Of a DNA stretch of 64,000 nt, positions 33,862-43,284 are shown piece by piece; position 1 is the stretch's first letter; each line of letters starts with the position of its first letter. The DNA is from Bacillota bacterium (GTDB lineage: Bacteria > Bacillota > Clostridia > Acetivibrionales > JANLFN01): positions 496,001-560,000 of the forward strand of contig JAEZTC010000002.1 in assembly GCA_023421675.1 (NCBI GenBank), written 5' to 3'. The position numbers and the translations under genes are program-made. The notes under the pieces are model-generated. The model did no database searches. It was not told the origin of the DNA and saw only the letters and a list, made by a program, of their open reading frames with translations.

Positions 33862-35877
33862 TTACTCTTTATTTGCAATATCTCCCAAAGTAACACCCAT
33901 ATCTTCCTTGTGTTCGGTTGGTACAGCTTCCTCGGAGTTTTCATTGGCTGAACCCTTATCCTCAGCTATTTCCTTAGGTACAAGCTCTTTAATGCTTAAA
34001 GCAATTTTCTTTGCTTCAACATTAACTTCAATGATTTTTGCTTCTACTTCCTGCCCAACTTTAAGAACATCTGAAGGCTTTGCAATTCTTGCATGTGCAA
34101 TATTTGATATATGAACAAGTCCGTCTACTCCGCTGTCAAGCTCAATGAATGCGCCGAAAGGAACGAGTCTTGCAACTTTACCTTTTACAACTTCACCAAC
34201 CTTGTATTTTTCTTCAGCATTGAACCATGGATCGTCCTTTGTCTTTCTGTATCCAAGTGATATTCTCTTTTTGTCCTTATCAGCTTCAAGTACTGTTACC
34301 TCAACGCTATCGCCGATTTTTAGCACATCTGATGGATGCTTAATCTTTGTCCATGATAATTCTGATACATGGATAAGTCCATCAACACCGCCAATATCAA
34401 CAAATGCACCAAAATCTGTCAAGCTTTTAACTGTTCCTGTGTACTTCTTTCCAACCTCTATATTATCCCATACATTACTTGCATTCTTTGCCTTTGTCTC
34501 TTCAAGAATAACTCTCTGTGAACCGACAATACGTTTCTTCTGCTTATTAAATTCAATTATCCTCAAGGTTACAACCTGTTTTAAAAATTCCTTCAAATCC
34601 TTTACATACCTGTCGCTAACCTGAGAAGCAGGAATAAATACTTTAATACCGCCAACGTTTGCTATTGCACCGCCATTAACAATATCAGTTATTTTTCCTT
34701 TAACAGGAGTTTTATTTTCAAAGGCTTCTTCGAGCTTCTCCATATTCTTTGCAGCGTCAACCCTTTTCTTTGAAAGCAAAACATTTCCTTCTCCATCGTT
34801 GACTCTGATAACAAAGACATCAATCTCTTCCCCGATTTTCAAGGATTCTTCAGCCTTAAAGTCAGGATCATCAAGGAATTCATCCATTGATATAATCCCA
34901 TCTGATTTAAAACCGAGATCTACATACACTTCACTGTTGTTATAGCCAATTATCCGGCCTTTAACAATATTACCCGTTTGAATGGTGACGATCGAATTCT
35001 CGAACGCCTCTTCAAAACTCATCTCATGCTCCTGTTTATTTAATTCATCCATTTTTTCAATAACCTCCTTAATTATCCAGTCAGGGGTTGATGCCCCGGC
35101 TGTAACTCCCACTCTTTTTATTTGTTTTATATCAAATTGTGGTAATTCATCTGAGCTTTCAATCATAAACGTTTCTTTACATTTACTTTTACAGATTTCA
35201 TACAACTTTCTGGTATTGGAGCTGTTTCTGCCCCCTACAACAATCATAGCGTCAACATTTTCTGCTATTTCTTCTGCTTCGGTTTGTCTGGTTATTGTTG
35301 CATTACATATTGTATCAAATTTTAAGACATTTTCAAATTTATTCTTTAAATATTCATTAATTTTATCCCATTTATATCGGTTTGCTGTAGTCTGAGCTAC
35401 AACACAAAGGCCTTTTTCACCTTCGATTATTGATTCGGCTTCCTCTTCACTGTTTATTATAAAAGCATTATTTCCACACCAGCCGTTTATACCTTTTACT
35501 TCAGGATGCTCTTTATCACCTGCAATTACTATATTGTAGCCTTCCTTGTATTTTTCATTCACTAAACGATGTATCTTTTTTACATATGGGCATGTTGCAT
35601 CAATAATTTCCAGGCCGGTTTTCTCAAGCTTTTCATAGTATTCAGGCGGCACGCCGTGAGCCCTTATTACAAGGTATCCCGGTGAATGTGCCTGGTCAAT
35701 TTCTTCAACAACTTTAACACCTTTAGCCTTAAGCCTGTCCACTACCTGTTCATTATGTATGATGGGTCCGAAAGTATATATGTTTTTATCATTTATTTCT
35801 ACAAGCTTTAAGACTTCATTTACTGCCTTATCAACACCAAAGCAAAAACCAGCTGTTTTAGCCCTTATTATTTCCAA
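33862..35877 (-). CDS. ispH: IspH-RpsA fusion (HMBPP reductase plus ribosomal protein S1-like)
   Basis: A 671-residue fusion. Residues 1-285 are IspH, the [4Fe-4S] enzyme of the last step of the MEP isoprenoid pathway. Its cluster cysteines are in AGFCFGVDKAV, DATCPYV and DTICNAT. From about residue 300, four S1 RNA-binding repeats follow (GRIIGYNNSEVYVDLGFKSDGIIS, KGKITDIVNGGAIANVGG, TGTVKSLTDFGAFVDIGGVDGLIH, KGKVARLVPFGAFIELDSGVDGLVH). This fusion is well known in Clostridia. The start is TTG at 35877, nine bases after GGAGG, within the end of plsC (20-bp overlap). Confidence 0.95.
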   Translation of the reverse strand: MEIIRAKTAGFCFGVDKAVNEVLKLVEINDKNIYTFGPIIHNEQVVDRLKAKGVKVVEEIDQAHSPGYLVIRAHGVPPEYYEKLEKTGLEIIDATCPYVKKIHRLVNEKYKEGYNIVIAGDKEHPEVKGINGWCGNNAFIINSEEEAESIIEGEKGLCVVAQTTANRYKWDKINEYLKNKFENVLKFDTICNATITRQTEAEEIAENVDAMIVVGGRNSSNTRKLYEICKSKCKETFMIESSDELPQFDIKQIKRVGVTAGASTPDWIIKEVIEKMDELNKQEHEMSFEEAFENSIVTIQTGNIVKGRIIGYNNSEVYVDLGFKSDGIISMDEFLDDPDFKAEESLKIGEEIDVFVIRVNDGEGNVLLSKKRVDAAKNMEKLEEAFENKTPVKGKITDIVNGGAIANVGGIKVFIPASQVSDRYVKDLKEFLKQVVTLRIIEFNKQKKRIVGSQRVILEETKAKNASNVWDNIEVGKKYTGTVKSLTDFGAFVDIGGVDGLIHVSELSWTKIKHPSDVLKIGDSVEVTVLEADKDKKRISLGYRKTKDDPWFNAEEKYKVGEVVKGKVARLVPFGAFIELDSGVDGLVHISNIAHARIAKPSDVLKVGQEVEAKIIEVNVEAKKIALSIKELVPKEIAEDKGSANENSEEAVPTEHKEDMGVTLGDIANKE

Positions 35878-36469
35878 TTGGATTATCCTCCATAAGCGCA
35901 TAAACCTTCAACATAATATCCTTACTCATTTCAGACAGTTCAGCACTGGAATATTTCTTATCAGGATCCGCATCAAGTTTGAACGGCTCTCCAAAGGTTA
36001 CTCTTACCCTGCTGAAAATTTTGTAGTTTCCCTCAAGTGCAACCGGAAGTATTTGTGCCCCAGACTTAATAGCCAGAAGTGCTGCTCCTGGTTTTATCTT
36101 TACCTTGCTCAAATCCTTGCCCATTGTTCTTTTTCCTTCTGGGAAAATACCAAGAATATGTTTTTCTTTTAATATTTTTAAAGCAGTCTTAAAAGACTCA
36201 AGATCAGCAGTTCCTCTTTTAACCGGGAAAGCACCCAACCACTTTATCAAGTGACCTACTATCGGTATTTTGAATAGTTCTACTTTTGCCATATAGTGCA
36301 CTAGTCGTTTTTTAATTTTATAGCCGATAAAAAACATGTCCATTCCGCCAAGGTGATTCGAACACAGAACCACTGGTCCTTCCAGTGGAACAACCTGCGG
36401 ATTTACAACCTTGACCCTGAAGAAAATTTTAAAAAATATTCTGAATAAAAACTTTATAACTTCCTTCAT
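35858..36469 (-). CDS. plsC: 1-acyl-sn-glycerol-3-phosphate acyltransferase
   Basis: A 203-residue membrane-associated acyltransferase making phosphatidic acid. Motif I is NHLGGMD (NHx4D form). Later blocks are GAFPVKRGTADLESF and GIFPEGKRTMGKDL (motif III, FPEG). A short hydrophobic N-terminus anchors it. It overlaps cmk by 4 bp and ispH by 20 bp, so cmk-plsC-ispH are tightly coupled, a standard Firmicute order. Confidence 0.94.
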   Translation of the reverse strand: MKEVIKFLFRIFFKIFFRVKVVNPQVVPLEGPVVLCSNHLGGMDMFFIGYKIKKRLVHYMAKVELFKIPIVGHLIKWLGAFPVKRGTADLESFKTALKILKEKHILGIFPEGKRTMGKDLSKVKIKPGAALLAIKSGAQILPVALEGNYKIFSRVRVTFGEPFKLDADPDKKYSSAELSEMSKDIMLKVYALMEDNPIGNNKG

Positions 36470-37140
36470 AATGATTTACTCTCTACATAAAAAATTATTT
36501 TGCTTACAACTTCATCTATTGAACTGTTTGTAGTATCAACCTCAATAGCATCCTGTGCTTTTGAAAGAGGCGCGAATGCACGTTCACTGTCATTTTTATC
36601 CCTGTATTCAATATCCTTTTTGACCTCATCCAGCGTTATTCCTGTCATTCCCTTTGAAAGCTGCTCTTCATACCTGCGCTTTGCACGCTCGTCTATTGAT
36701 GCGGTCAGGAATATTTTAAGGCTTGCATCCGGAAGAACAAAAGTGCCAATATCTCTTCCATCCATAACTACATCAGCATTTTTTGCTATATTCCGCTGAA
36801 GCTCAACCATTTTTAGCCTTACCGCCGGAACTGCCGAAACATCGGAAGCGCCTTTTGATACTTCGGGTGTACGAATCTGCCCGCTGACGTCATTTCCATC
36901 AAGTAATACCAATTGCACACTGTCCTGATAAATGATGGAGATATCAATGTTTTGTGCAAGCTTTTCCAGCGCTGCTGCGTCGCGTGTATTAATTCCTTCA
37001 TTTATAGCTTTTAAAGCAACAGCCCTATACATTGCACCAGTATCAAGATATATTATTCCAAGTTTTTTAGATATAATTTTAGCTATAGTACTTTTCCCGG
37101 CACCTGCCGGTCCATCTATTGCAATATTAAGTTTTGACAA
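36466..37140 (-). CDS. cmk: Cytidylate kinase
   Basis: A 224-residue kinase that phosphorylates CMP and dCMP. It has P-loop IDGPAGAGKSTIAK, YLDTGAMYRAVAL, DVVMDGRDIGTFVLPDA and the LID segment IEYRDKNDSERAFAPL. Length is typical of the bacterial CMP kinase with its NMP-binding insert. It overlaps plsC by four bases and follows aroH by 27 bp. Confidence 0.96.
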   Translation of the reverse strand: MSKLNIAIDGPAGAGKSTIAKIISKKLGIIYLDTGAMYRAVALKAINEGINTRDAAALEKLAQNIDISIIYQDSVQLVLLDGNDVSGQIRTPEVSKGASDVSAVPAVRLKMVELQRNIAKNADVVMDGRDIGTFVLPDASLKIFLTASIDERAKRRYEEQLSKGMTGITLDEVKKDIEYRDKNDSERAFAPLSKAQDAIEVDTTNSSIDEVVSKIIFYVESKSL

Positions 37141-37167
37141 GTCTTGTCCCCCGTTTGTGAATACATT

Positions 37168-37533
37168 TTATTCGTTATTCAAATCAGGCCTGAGTTTCTG
37201 CGCATCTCCAAGATAAACATTTTGAATTTCACTATTTAATTTATCTGTATTAACATGCATCATCAAACGTATGCACATTCTGAGACTGCCTGGAACATCT
37301 ATTTCATTTGAACACATCAGCGCAACATCAACAAGGCCTATCTGCCTTGCCGCAACTGCTGGAAAAACTGCATTCAAATCGCTTGTTGTTGTAAAAAATA
37401 TACTTATTATATCTTCATTTTCAATACCGTTTTTAGTTATTATTTCTTCAATAAGATTTCTTGTTTTATTCAAAATTTCGTCTTTTGTATTGCTATCTGC
37501 CGTAACTGCACCCCGTATTGCCCGTACTGCCAT
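37168..37533 (-). CDS. aroH: Chorismate mutase, AroH type
   Basis: A 121-residue monofunctional chorismate mutase of the Bacillus AroH fold, converting chorismate to prephenate. MAVRAIRGAVTADSN is the N-terminal signature with the catalytic Arg, and later PAVAARQIGL, EIDVPGSLRMCIRLMMHVN match the family. I chose ATG 37533 after GGAGGG over the TTG inside the ribosome site. Confidence 0.93.
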   Translation of the reverse strand: MAVRAIRGAVTADSNTKDEILNKTRNLIEEIITKNGIENEDIISIFFTTTSDLNAVFPAVAARQIGLVDVALMCSNEIDVPGSLRMCIRLMMHVNTDKLNSEIQNVYLGDAQKLRPDLNNE

Positions 37534-37551
37534 AATACCCTCCAAATGTTA

Positions 37552-37986
37552 TTATATTGCTCTGTGCCCCAGACCTATTGCTATTTCATTAAGATGCAAA
37601 AGGCCTATTCCAAAGAAAATTGCGACACTGATATGGTCCTTATACCTGGCGATGCCTATTTTACCCCCCACATTAAGACCAATTGCTTTTGGCATTATCT
37701 GTGATAAGGCTTCTCTTGTGGCACCGGCAACAGCACCTTCCTCCAGGTGACTCTCAATAATCACGCCTTCTCTTTTTGATGAGACAACAGCCCGTTCTAC
37801 TATTTTCATTACAGATGTTATGAATTCTCCGCCGTAATCTACAGCAGCCGTAAGTACACCGGTTTTTGCAAATTCAGACTGTATCAATTTTTCTTCATTT
37901 CTATCGACCGAAAGAGCAATTTTTATTGCTGCTGAAGCAATCTCCTTGCTTCCCAAGCCTTTGACTTCTTCATTTGATTTGCCCAT
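37552..37986 (-). CDS. HutP family protein
   Basis: A 144-residue protein from MGKSNEEVKGLGSKEIASAAIKIALS after GGAGG. The conserved C-terminal block GIGLLHLNEIAIGLGHRAI is the HutP signature. HutP of Bacillus is a histidine- and Mg-dependent RNA-binding antiterminator of the hut operon. No hut genes are nearby; it lies between aroH and a membrane protein gene, so its RNA target is open. Confidence 0.88.
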   Translation of the reverse strand: MGKSNEEVKGLGSKEIASAAIKIALSVDRNEEKLIQSEFAKTGVLTAAVDYGGEFITSVMKIVERAVVSSKREGVIIESHLEEGAVAGATREALSQIMPKAIGLNVGGKIGIARYKDHISVAIFFGIGLLHLNEIAIGLGHRAI

Positions 37987-38064
37987 TAATACCTCCGAAA
38001 AATGCGTCCATTTGTACATTTATTCTATTATATAGTAAGAATTCCTTTTAAACAACAGGTTTTA

Positions 38065-38556
38065 TCATTCCGCCTCCACCCGAACAAGCTTCTTTACCTC
38101 ATGAAATGCCTCTACCATTTTCCCGATACAACTGCTGCTAATACTTCCGCTGTTGGTTGCAACCGAAACCTGAGCCGGATCGTCACACTCACTTGTATCT
38201 ATTTCAATCACATCGCCTTCCTTTACATCTATTGAAAGCTCCTTACCTGAAAATGCAGCTATAGTATTACCATTGACAAGTACTTTAACAGACCCGTCGG
38301 TTTCACCCTGTAATAAAACCAGGCCTATTTTACCGTTATTATACATATACTTTTCGGTCTCCAATGCAGTACCGTCATAATCTCCATTTACAGTAAGATA
38401 AGTCCTTACAGAAGGGTTTGACATTGCCGCCTGGACTATTACCAAAACAACAAATGTTACTACAACAGCTATATAAATTATTTTTTCAAAGCCTTTAGTT
38501 TTCATTCTTCCTCTGTCCTTTTTAGGGTTTTTATATTTGTAATAAACCATTTTCAT
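38065..38556 (-). CDS. Membrane-anchored protein of unknown function
   Basis: A 163-residue protein with one helix (about residues 26-45) after a basic N-terminus, then a beta-rich outer part (KIGLVLLQGETDGSVKVLVNGNTIAAF...). GGGGTGG precedes the first ATG; an inner ATG after GAGGAAG is also possible. It lies 78 bp upstream of hutP in the same direction. I do not recognise a family. Confidence 0.65.
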   Translation of the reverse strand: MKMVYYKYKNPKKDRGRMKTKGFEKIIYIAVVVTFVVLVIVQAAMSNPSVRTYLTVNGDYDGTALETEKYMYNNGKIGLVLLQGETDGSVKVLVNGNTIAAFSGKELSIDVKEGDVIEIDTSECDDPAQVSVATNSGSISSSCIGKMVEAFHEVKKLVRVEAE

Positions 38557-38631
38557 AAAGCCACCCCTTGTTCCTCAAATTAATTATTACCTGTAACTGC
38601 CTTCTTTACCCTCATACAAACAAAATAAAAA

Positions 38632-38650
38632 AGAGCCTATAATAGACTCT
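38632..38650 (-). terminator. Terminator after the BaiN-type flavoprotein gene
   Basis: AGAGTCTA and TAGGCTCT pair (two non-Watson-Crick positions) and TTTTTTATTTT follows on the minus strand. Confidence 0.7.
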
Positions 38651-38684
38651 ATATAATAATATGCCTTTGATTTTTTTATTAATA

Positions 38685-39914
38685 CTAAACATTAATTCCC
38701 GCCAGATAGCCGGTAGAAAACGCTATCGTCAGATTGAAGCCCCCAGTATATCCGTCAACGTCTATTACCTCACCGGCAAAGAAAAGACCATTTACAAGTT
38801 TTGATTCCATTGTTGAAGGATTGATTTCATCAGTATTTACTCCCCCCGCCGTAACAATTGCCTCTGTAATAGGTCTTGCTCCAGTAATCGTTATTTCGAG
38901 TTTTTTTAGCAATGTCACCAGCCTTCTTCTTTCTTCCTTGGTAATCTGGTTTACTGCCTTGTCAGGTGCTATGCCGCTAAGTTCTATAATCACAGGAATC
39001 ATTTTCTGAGGAAGCAGCTCATCAAGAGAATTCTTAAAATGCTTGTTACTGAACTGTTCAAAGTCACGTCTTATGCGTTCATCAAGTTTTTCTTCATTTA
39101 ATGCAGGTTTCAAGTCTATAACAAGTTTTATGTTTTTATAGTCATAGTCCAATATGTGTCTGCTTCCGCTTAAAATCACCGGGCCTGAAACACCATAATG
39201 GGTAAAAAGCATCTCTCCGAAATCTGAATATACTTTTTTGCTGTTTTTATTCAGCATAGTGATAGCAACATTTCTTAAAGAAAGTCCCTGAAGCTTTTTA
39301 ACCCACTCTTCCCCGGCAATTAACGGTACAAGCGAAGGCTTTAGCGGAATAATCTTATGACCGGCTTTTTCAGCCATCCTATAACCATCGCCGGTTGAAC
39401 CTGTACCTGGATACGATGCCCCGCCTGTAGCAAGAATAACGGCATCACAAAACATTTTTGTACCGTCTTTCAGTAACACACCTTTAACCTTACTGTCTTG
39501 TATAATGATATTTTCAACAGGTGATTTAAGTTCTGTCTTAACACCGTTTTTCCTTGCAAAATCCACAAGTACGTCTGCAACATCTTTTGCCCTGTCTGAT
39601 ACAGGGAAAACTCTTTCGCCTCTTTCTACCTTTGTCGCAAGGCCTCTTCCGTTAAAAAACTCTATCAGGTCCATGTTGGAAAAGGTATAAAAAGCAGAAT
39701 ACAAAAAATTCCCATTGCCGGGAATATTCTGTATCAAGCCCTCTATATCAGTGTTGTTTGTGAGGTTGCATCTTCCTTTTCCTGAAATAAGAATCTTTTT
39801 ACCTATTCTATCGGTTTTTTCAAGGAGAATGACTTCACAGCCTCTTAGGCTTGCTTGTCCGGCTGCCATTAGGCCTGCAGGTCCTGCTCCTATTACAATA
39901 ACTTTCTTTTTCAT
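38685..39914 (-). CDS. HI0933/BaiN-type NAD(P)/FAD-dependent oxidoreductase
   Basis: A 409-residue flavoprotein. VIVIGAGPAGLMAAGQA is the FAD dinucleotide motif, KKILISGKGRCNLTNN the family signature, VILATGGASYPGTGSTGDGYRMAEKAGH the second nucleotide region, and FFAGEVIDVDGYTGGFNLTIAFSTGYLAG the C-terminal flavin contact. The family includes BaiN (bile-acid reduction), but most members have unknown substrates. It lies 17 bp below an RpiR-type regulator gene. Confidence 0.9.
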   Translation of the reverse strand: MKKKVIVIGAGPAGLMAAGQASLRGCEVILLEKTDRIGKKILISGKGRCNLTNNTDIEGLIQNIPGNGNFLYSAFYTFSNMDLIEFFNGRGLATKVERGERVFPVSDRAKDVADVLVDFARKNGVKTELKSPVENIIIQDSKVKGVLLKDGTKMFCDAVILATGGASYPGTGSTGDGYRMAEKAGHKIIPLKPSLVPLIAGEEWVKKLQGLSLRNVAITMLNKNSKKVYSDFGEMLFTHYGVSGPVILSGSRHILDYDYKNIKLVIDLKPALNEEKLDERIRRDFEQFSNKHFKNSLDELLPQKMIPVIIELSGIAPDKAVNQITKEERRRLVTLLKKLEITITGARPITEAIVTAGGVNTDEINPSTMESKLVNGLFFAGEVIDVDGYTGGFNLTIAFSTGYLAGINV

Positions 39915-39931
39915 AAATTCCTCATATAGTC

Positions 39932-40825
39932 TTAATCAATATTTACCCTTGGTTCAACATCATCGCTTTTTTCATATACCTGGTACTCGTCCCATATCTG
40001 TTCAAGCTTTTCAAAGGTTTCATATATCTTATTCTTGCGTTTCATACCTATTGCAACTATCAGAGCATTTATAAGGCTTAATGGTGCAACAAGCGAGTCT
40101 ACAAAGGAAGCCATATCGCTTCTTGCAAAGATGGAATAATCAGCGCTTGTGGCAAGCGGTGATTCCTTGTTATCGGTTATTGCAATTACGGTTGCGCCCT
40201 GGCTTTTTACAAACTGCATAGCCTTAATAGTTCGTTTTGAATACCTTGGGAAACTTATACCAATTACAACATCCCCCTTGGTAGCTCTGATAATCTGCTC
40301 AAACATTTCACTGACACTTGTAGTATGTACAAGTCGGACATTATCAAACACCAGATTGAAATAAAATCCCATAAAGCTTGCAAGTGCAGCAGAGCTTCTT
40401 ACACCCAGAATATATATTTTATTGGCATTCAATATACTCTCAACAATTTTATTAAAACTGCTCTGGTCAATTTCCTCAAGTGTTGATTTTATTTTATCAA
40501 TATCTGCTTGCATTACACTTTTTAAAATATTATCCTCGTTTATCCTGTTTGAAGAAACCTCTATCCTCTGAACAGCTGTCAGCTTACTTTTAATAAGCTC
40601 CTGAAGCATTTTTTGAAGCTTTGGATAGCCATCGTATCCAAGTTCTATCGCAAACCTTACAACAGTGGATTCACTGACGCCAACTATTTCACCAAGCTTT
40701 GCTGCAGTAAGAAAAGCAGCCTTATCGTAGTGATTAACAATATAATTGGCTATAAGCTTTTGCCCCTTGCTGAAAAGGTGCATTTTTTCCTGTATGATTT
40801 GAATCAAATTTTGATTGGTAGTCAT
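39932..40825 (-). CDS. MurR/RpiR family transcriptional regulator
   Basis: A 297-residue regulator. Residues 1-77 are the RpiR HTH (AAKLGEIVGVSESTVVRFAIELGYDGYPKLQKML). Residues about 120-250 are a phosphosugar-binding SIS domain (IYILGVRSSAALASFMGFYF, VIGISFPRYSKRTIKAMQFVKSQGATVIAITDN). It could respond to an amino-sugar phosphate. No sugar genes adjoin, so its regulon is unclear. Confidence 0.9.
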   Translation of the reverse strand: MTTNQNLIQIIQEKMHLFSKGQKLIANYIVNHYDKAAFLTAAKLGEIVGVSESTVVRFAIELGYDGYPKLQKMLQELIKSKLTAVQRIEVSSNRINEDNILKSVMQADIDKIKSTLEEIDQSSFNKIVESILNANKIYILGVRSSAALASFMGFYFNLVFDNVRLVHTTSVSEMFEQIIRATKGDVVIGISFPRYSKRTIKAMQFVKSQGATVIAITDNKESPLATSADYSIFARSDMASFVDSLVAPLSLINALIVAIGMKRKNKIYETFEKLEQIWDEYQVYEKSDDVEPRVNID

Positions 40826-41002
40826 ATTTCCTCCATGTTAATCAGGTTTCATACATATACTATAACTTTTAACATGTTAAAAATCAAGATTTTACTATTA
40901 CCTATATAAGCAGAATTAATTTTAAAATCTTATGTATTCATATATTTTCTTAAATTGAACAAATTAATTCTTATATATTTCATTTGATAATCCGGAGGCA
41001 GT

Positions 41003-41647
41003 ATGATACAAATTGACGATGCAGGCAGCGGCAGCTTTGTAGGCGGAACATGCATTGGCGTTTACCGTCCAGACACAAACGAATATTACTTTGACATCAT
41101 TCCTGTTGAACTTTATTCAAATGAAAATTTTAAAAAGAAGCTGTACCTTGATGAAGTAGTAAAAATTGTGGCAAGGGCATTTAATGCCTTACAGGTTGAT
41201 AAAAATGAACAGATTGACGTGTGCAGAGGCTATATGTTTGATAACCTGAAAAAATGGTTTAAGGAAAAGGGTTATAGCTGGAACAGCATACAAATTACTG
41301 GAAGAGCTCAGGAGATTATTGAACAGAATTTTGAATTATATACCATACATCTTGGCCTTCCCGAAATGTATATAAAATTTACAAAATACCCTTTTCACTT
41401 TCATAAGCTGCTTAGATGGGTGCTGGCAGATTACGACAGCAGAATTGGCCTGTGTAAAACAGGCTGGAAAAGCTGGCAGAAAATAAAGGAATTACAGACA
41501 CAGGAATTTGAAGATACAATAAGCAATTCGCATATATACTGCATGAAATGCGGCAGGCATATAACACCGGGGAGCCTTGCCAGAGTTCTTACATATACCA
41601 GTAACAAGGTAAATTATATTTATATGCATAAGCATTGCCCTGTATAA
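41003..41647 (+). CDS. Conserved protein with RNase H-like N-terminus and zinc-ribbon-like C-terminus
   Basis: A 214-residue protein with GGAGG before the ATG. MIQIDDAGSGSFVGGTCIGVYR suggests the first strand pair of an RNase H-like fold with Asp ligands, and IDVCRGYMFDNLKKWFKEKGY follows. The tail has CMKCGRHI and HKHC, a potential zinc site. I know of no function. It is divergent from the RpiR gene and ends in its own terminator. The fold assignment is inference. Confidence 0.7.
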   Translation: MIQIDDAGSGSFVGGTCIGVYRPDTNEYYFDIIPVELYSNENFKKKLYLDEVVKIVARAFNALQVDKNEQIDVCRGYMFDNLKKWFKEKGYSWNSIQITGRAQEIIEQNFELYTIHLGLPEMYIKFTKYPFHFHKLLRWVLADYDSRIGLCKTGWKSWQKIKELQTQEFEDTISNSHIYCMKCGRHITPGSLARVLTYTSNKVNYIYMHKHCPV

Positions 41648-41663
41648 ATAATCATTAATTAAA

Positions 41664-41700
41664 AAATCCACCTGTTCTTCAACAAGTGGATTTCTATCGA
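41664..41700 (+). terminator. Terminator after the RNase H-like gene
   Basis: AAATCCAC and GTGGATTT form the stem around a 14-nt loop, followed by a short T-rich stretch. Confidence 0.65.
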
Positions 41701-41759
41701 GTTTTACTTGCACGGGTTTAATCTATTGGGGAAAAATCAAACCAGCACAATATGCGTTT

Positions 41760-43247
41760 TTAATTATTCCATGAATCCTTGCCGCCTGAAACGCGCCTAT
41801 AAGAGGTTACAACCAGTTTGTAGCCCGGTCTTGCCTCAATAGAAGCAACTGCTGCAGAAATAACTGCTGCAATTTCGGCTTCATCAGTCTTTGGCTGAGG
41901 ATCATTCTTTTTACGCTTTTCAGCTATATACTTTTCAAAAACCTGAGGGAATAAAGCATATGAAAGAACATCTTCATCTTTTTCTATAAGTTCTTTAGCA
42001 TTTTCCCTTATACTCTCAAGCTCAGGCTTAAGAAGATCTGCAGGTCTGCATGTAATTGGCTTTTCATCACCAAGTATTTTCTTTGAAATTTCTTCAGGTA
42101 TCGGCGCAGGAGTCTTACCGTACTCTCCTTTTACAAGTGCCTTTGATTCCTTTGGAACCATTTTATATCTTTCACCGGTAAGTACATTTAAAACAGCCTG
42201 TGTTCCTACTATCTGGCTGGTAGGCGTAACAAGCGGAGGATAACCGAAGTCTTCACGAACTCTCGGTACTTCCTTCAGAACCTCTTCAAATTTATCAGCT
42301 GCATTTGACTGTTTAAGTTGTGAAACAAGGTTTGAAAGCATTCCTCCAGGAACCTGATATTTAAGTGTGTTAACATCGACACCCAGAAGCTTTACATCAA
42401 GAAGTCCGGTATCAACATATTTCTGCTTGATGGGCCTGAAATAATCAGCAATATCGCTTAATATATCAAGATCAAGGCCTGTATCGTACTGTGTGCCCTT
42501 TAAGGTAGCAACCAGCGGCTCGGTCGGCGGTTGGGAAGTTCCCATAGCCATTGGAGAAATTGCACAGTCCACAACGTCTATACCTGCTTCTATTGCCTTC
42601 AAATATGTCATAGAAGCGACACCGCTTGTATAGTGTGTATGCAGTTGTATCGGGACCTTAATGGATTCCTTGAGGGCTTTAATAAGCTCGTATGCTGCAT
42701 AAGGCACCAAAAGACCTGCCATATCCTTTATACATATTGAATCGGCACCCATATCAACAAGTGTTTTTGCATCCTTTATAAACAATTCACTGCTGTGTAC
42801 CGGGCTTATTGTATAAGAGATGGTAGCCTGTGCGTGGCCGCCTTCCTTTTTGCAGGCTTTAATGGCAGACTCTATATTTCTTGCATCATTCAATGCATCA
42901 AAAATCCTTATAATATCAATTCCGTTTTCAATTGATTTTCTTACGAAATATTCAACAACATCATCTGCATAGTGCTTGTATGCCAAAAGGTTCTGGCCCC
43001 TTAAAAGCATCTGCAGCTTAGTTTTCTTTGCAATCTTTTTGATGGTTCTTAATCTTTCCCATGGATCTTCATTAAGAAATCTAAGGCATGAATCATAAGT
43101 AGCTCCACCCCAGGCTTCAAGTGAGTGATAGCCCACATTGTCCAGCTTTTCCAATATAGGAAGCATATCATTAATGCTCATTCTCGTTGCTATAAGAGAC
43201 TGGTGTGAGTCTCTAAGGACTGTTTCAGTAATTCCAACTCTGGCCAT
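41760..43247 (-). CDS. Carboxyltransferase (5S / oxaloacetate decarboxylase alpha) subunit with gamma-like tail
   Basis: A 495-residue protein. Residues 1-270 are the TIM-barrel carboxyltransferase (GITETVLRDSHQSLIATRM, LEAWGGATYDSCLRFL, HTHYTSGVASMTYLKAIEAG with metal-binding HxH). The conserved PASS/OAD domain follows (PGGMLSNLVSQLK, TSQIVGTQAVLNVL). It lacks the biotin domain, which is encoded separately upstream. The last 45 residues (AEIAAVISAAVASIEA, VVTSYRRVSGGKDSW) resemble the C-terminus of OadG rather than OadA. With the adjacent 12S and biotin subunits it probably forms a pyruvate/methylmalonyl-CoA transcarboxylase. Confidence 0.9.
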   Translation of the reverse strand: MARVGITETVLRDSHQSLIATRMSINDMLPILEKLDNVGYHSLEAWGGATYDSCLRFLNEDPWERLRTIKKIAKKTKLQMLLRGQNLLAYKHYADDVVEYFVRKSIENGIDIIRIFDALNDARNIESAIKACKKEGGHAQATISYTISPVHSSELFIKDAKTLVDMGADSICIKDMAGLLVPYAAYELIKALKESIKVPIQLHTHYTSGVASMTYLKAIEAGIDVVDCAISPMAMGTSQPPTEPLVATLKGTQYDTGLDLDILSDIADYFRPIKQKYVDTGLLDVKLLGVDVNTLKYQVPGGMLSNLVSQLKQSNAADKFEEVLKEVPRVREDFGYPPLVTPTSQIVGTQAVLNVLTGERYKMVPKESKALVKGEYGKTPAPIPEEISKKILGDEKPITCRPADLLKPELESIRENAKELIEKDEDVLSYALFPQVFEKYIAEKRKKNDPQPKTDEAEIAAVISAAVASIEARPGYKLVVTSYRRVSGGKDSWNN

Positions 43248-43284
43248 ATATCAGACCTCCATTATGATACTAAGATTTGTCAAA

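Noticed and set aside
34145..34624. 159-codon plus-strand frame inside ispH-rpsA
   Set aside because: Antisense shadow over S1 repeats, Ser/Phe-rich with no ribosome site.
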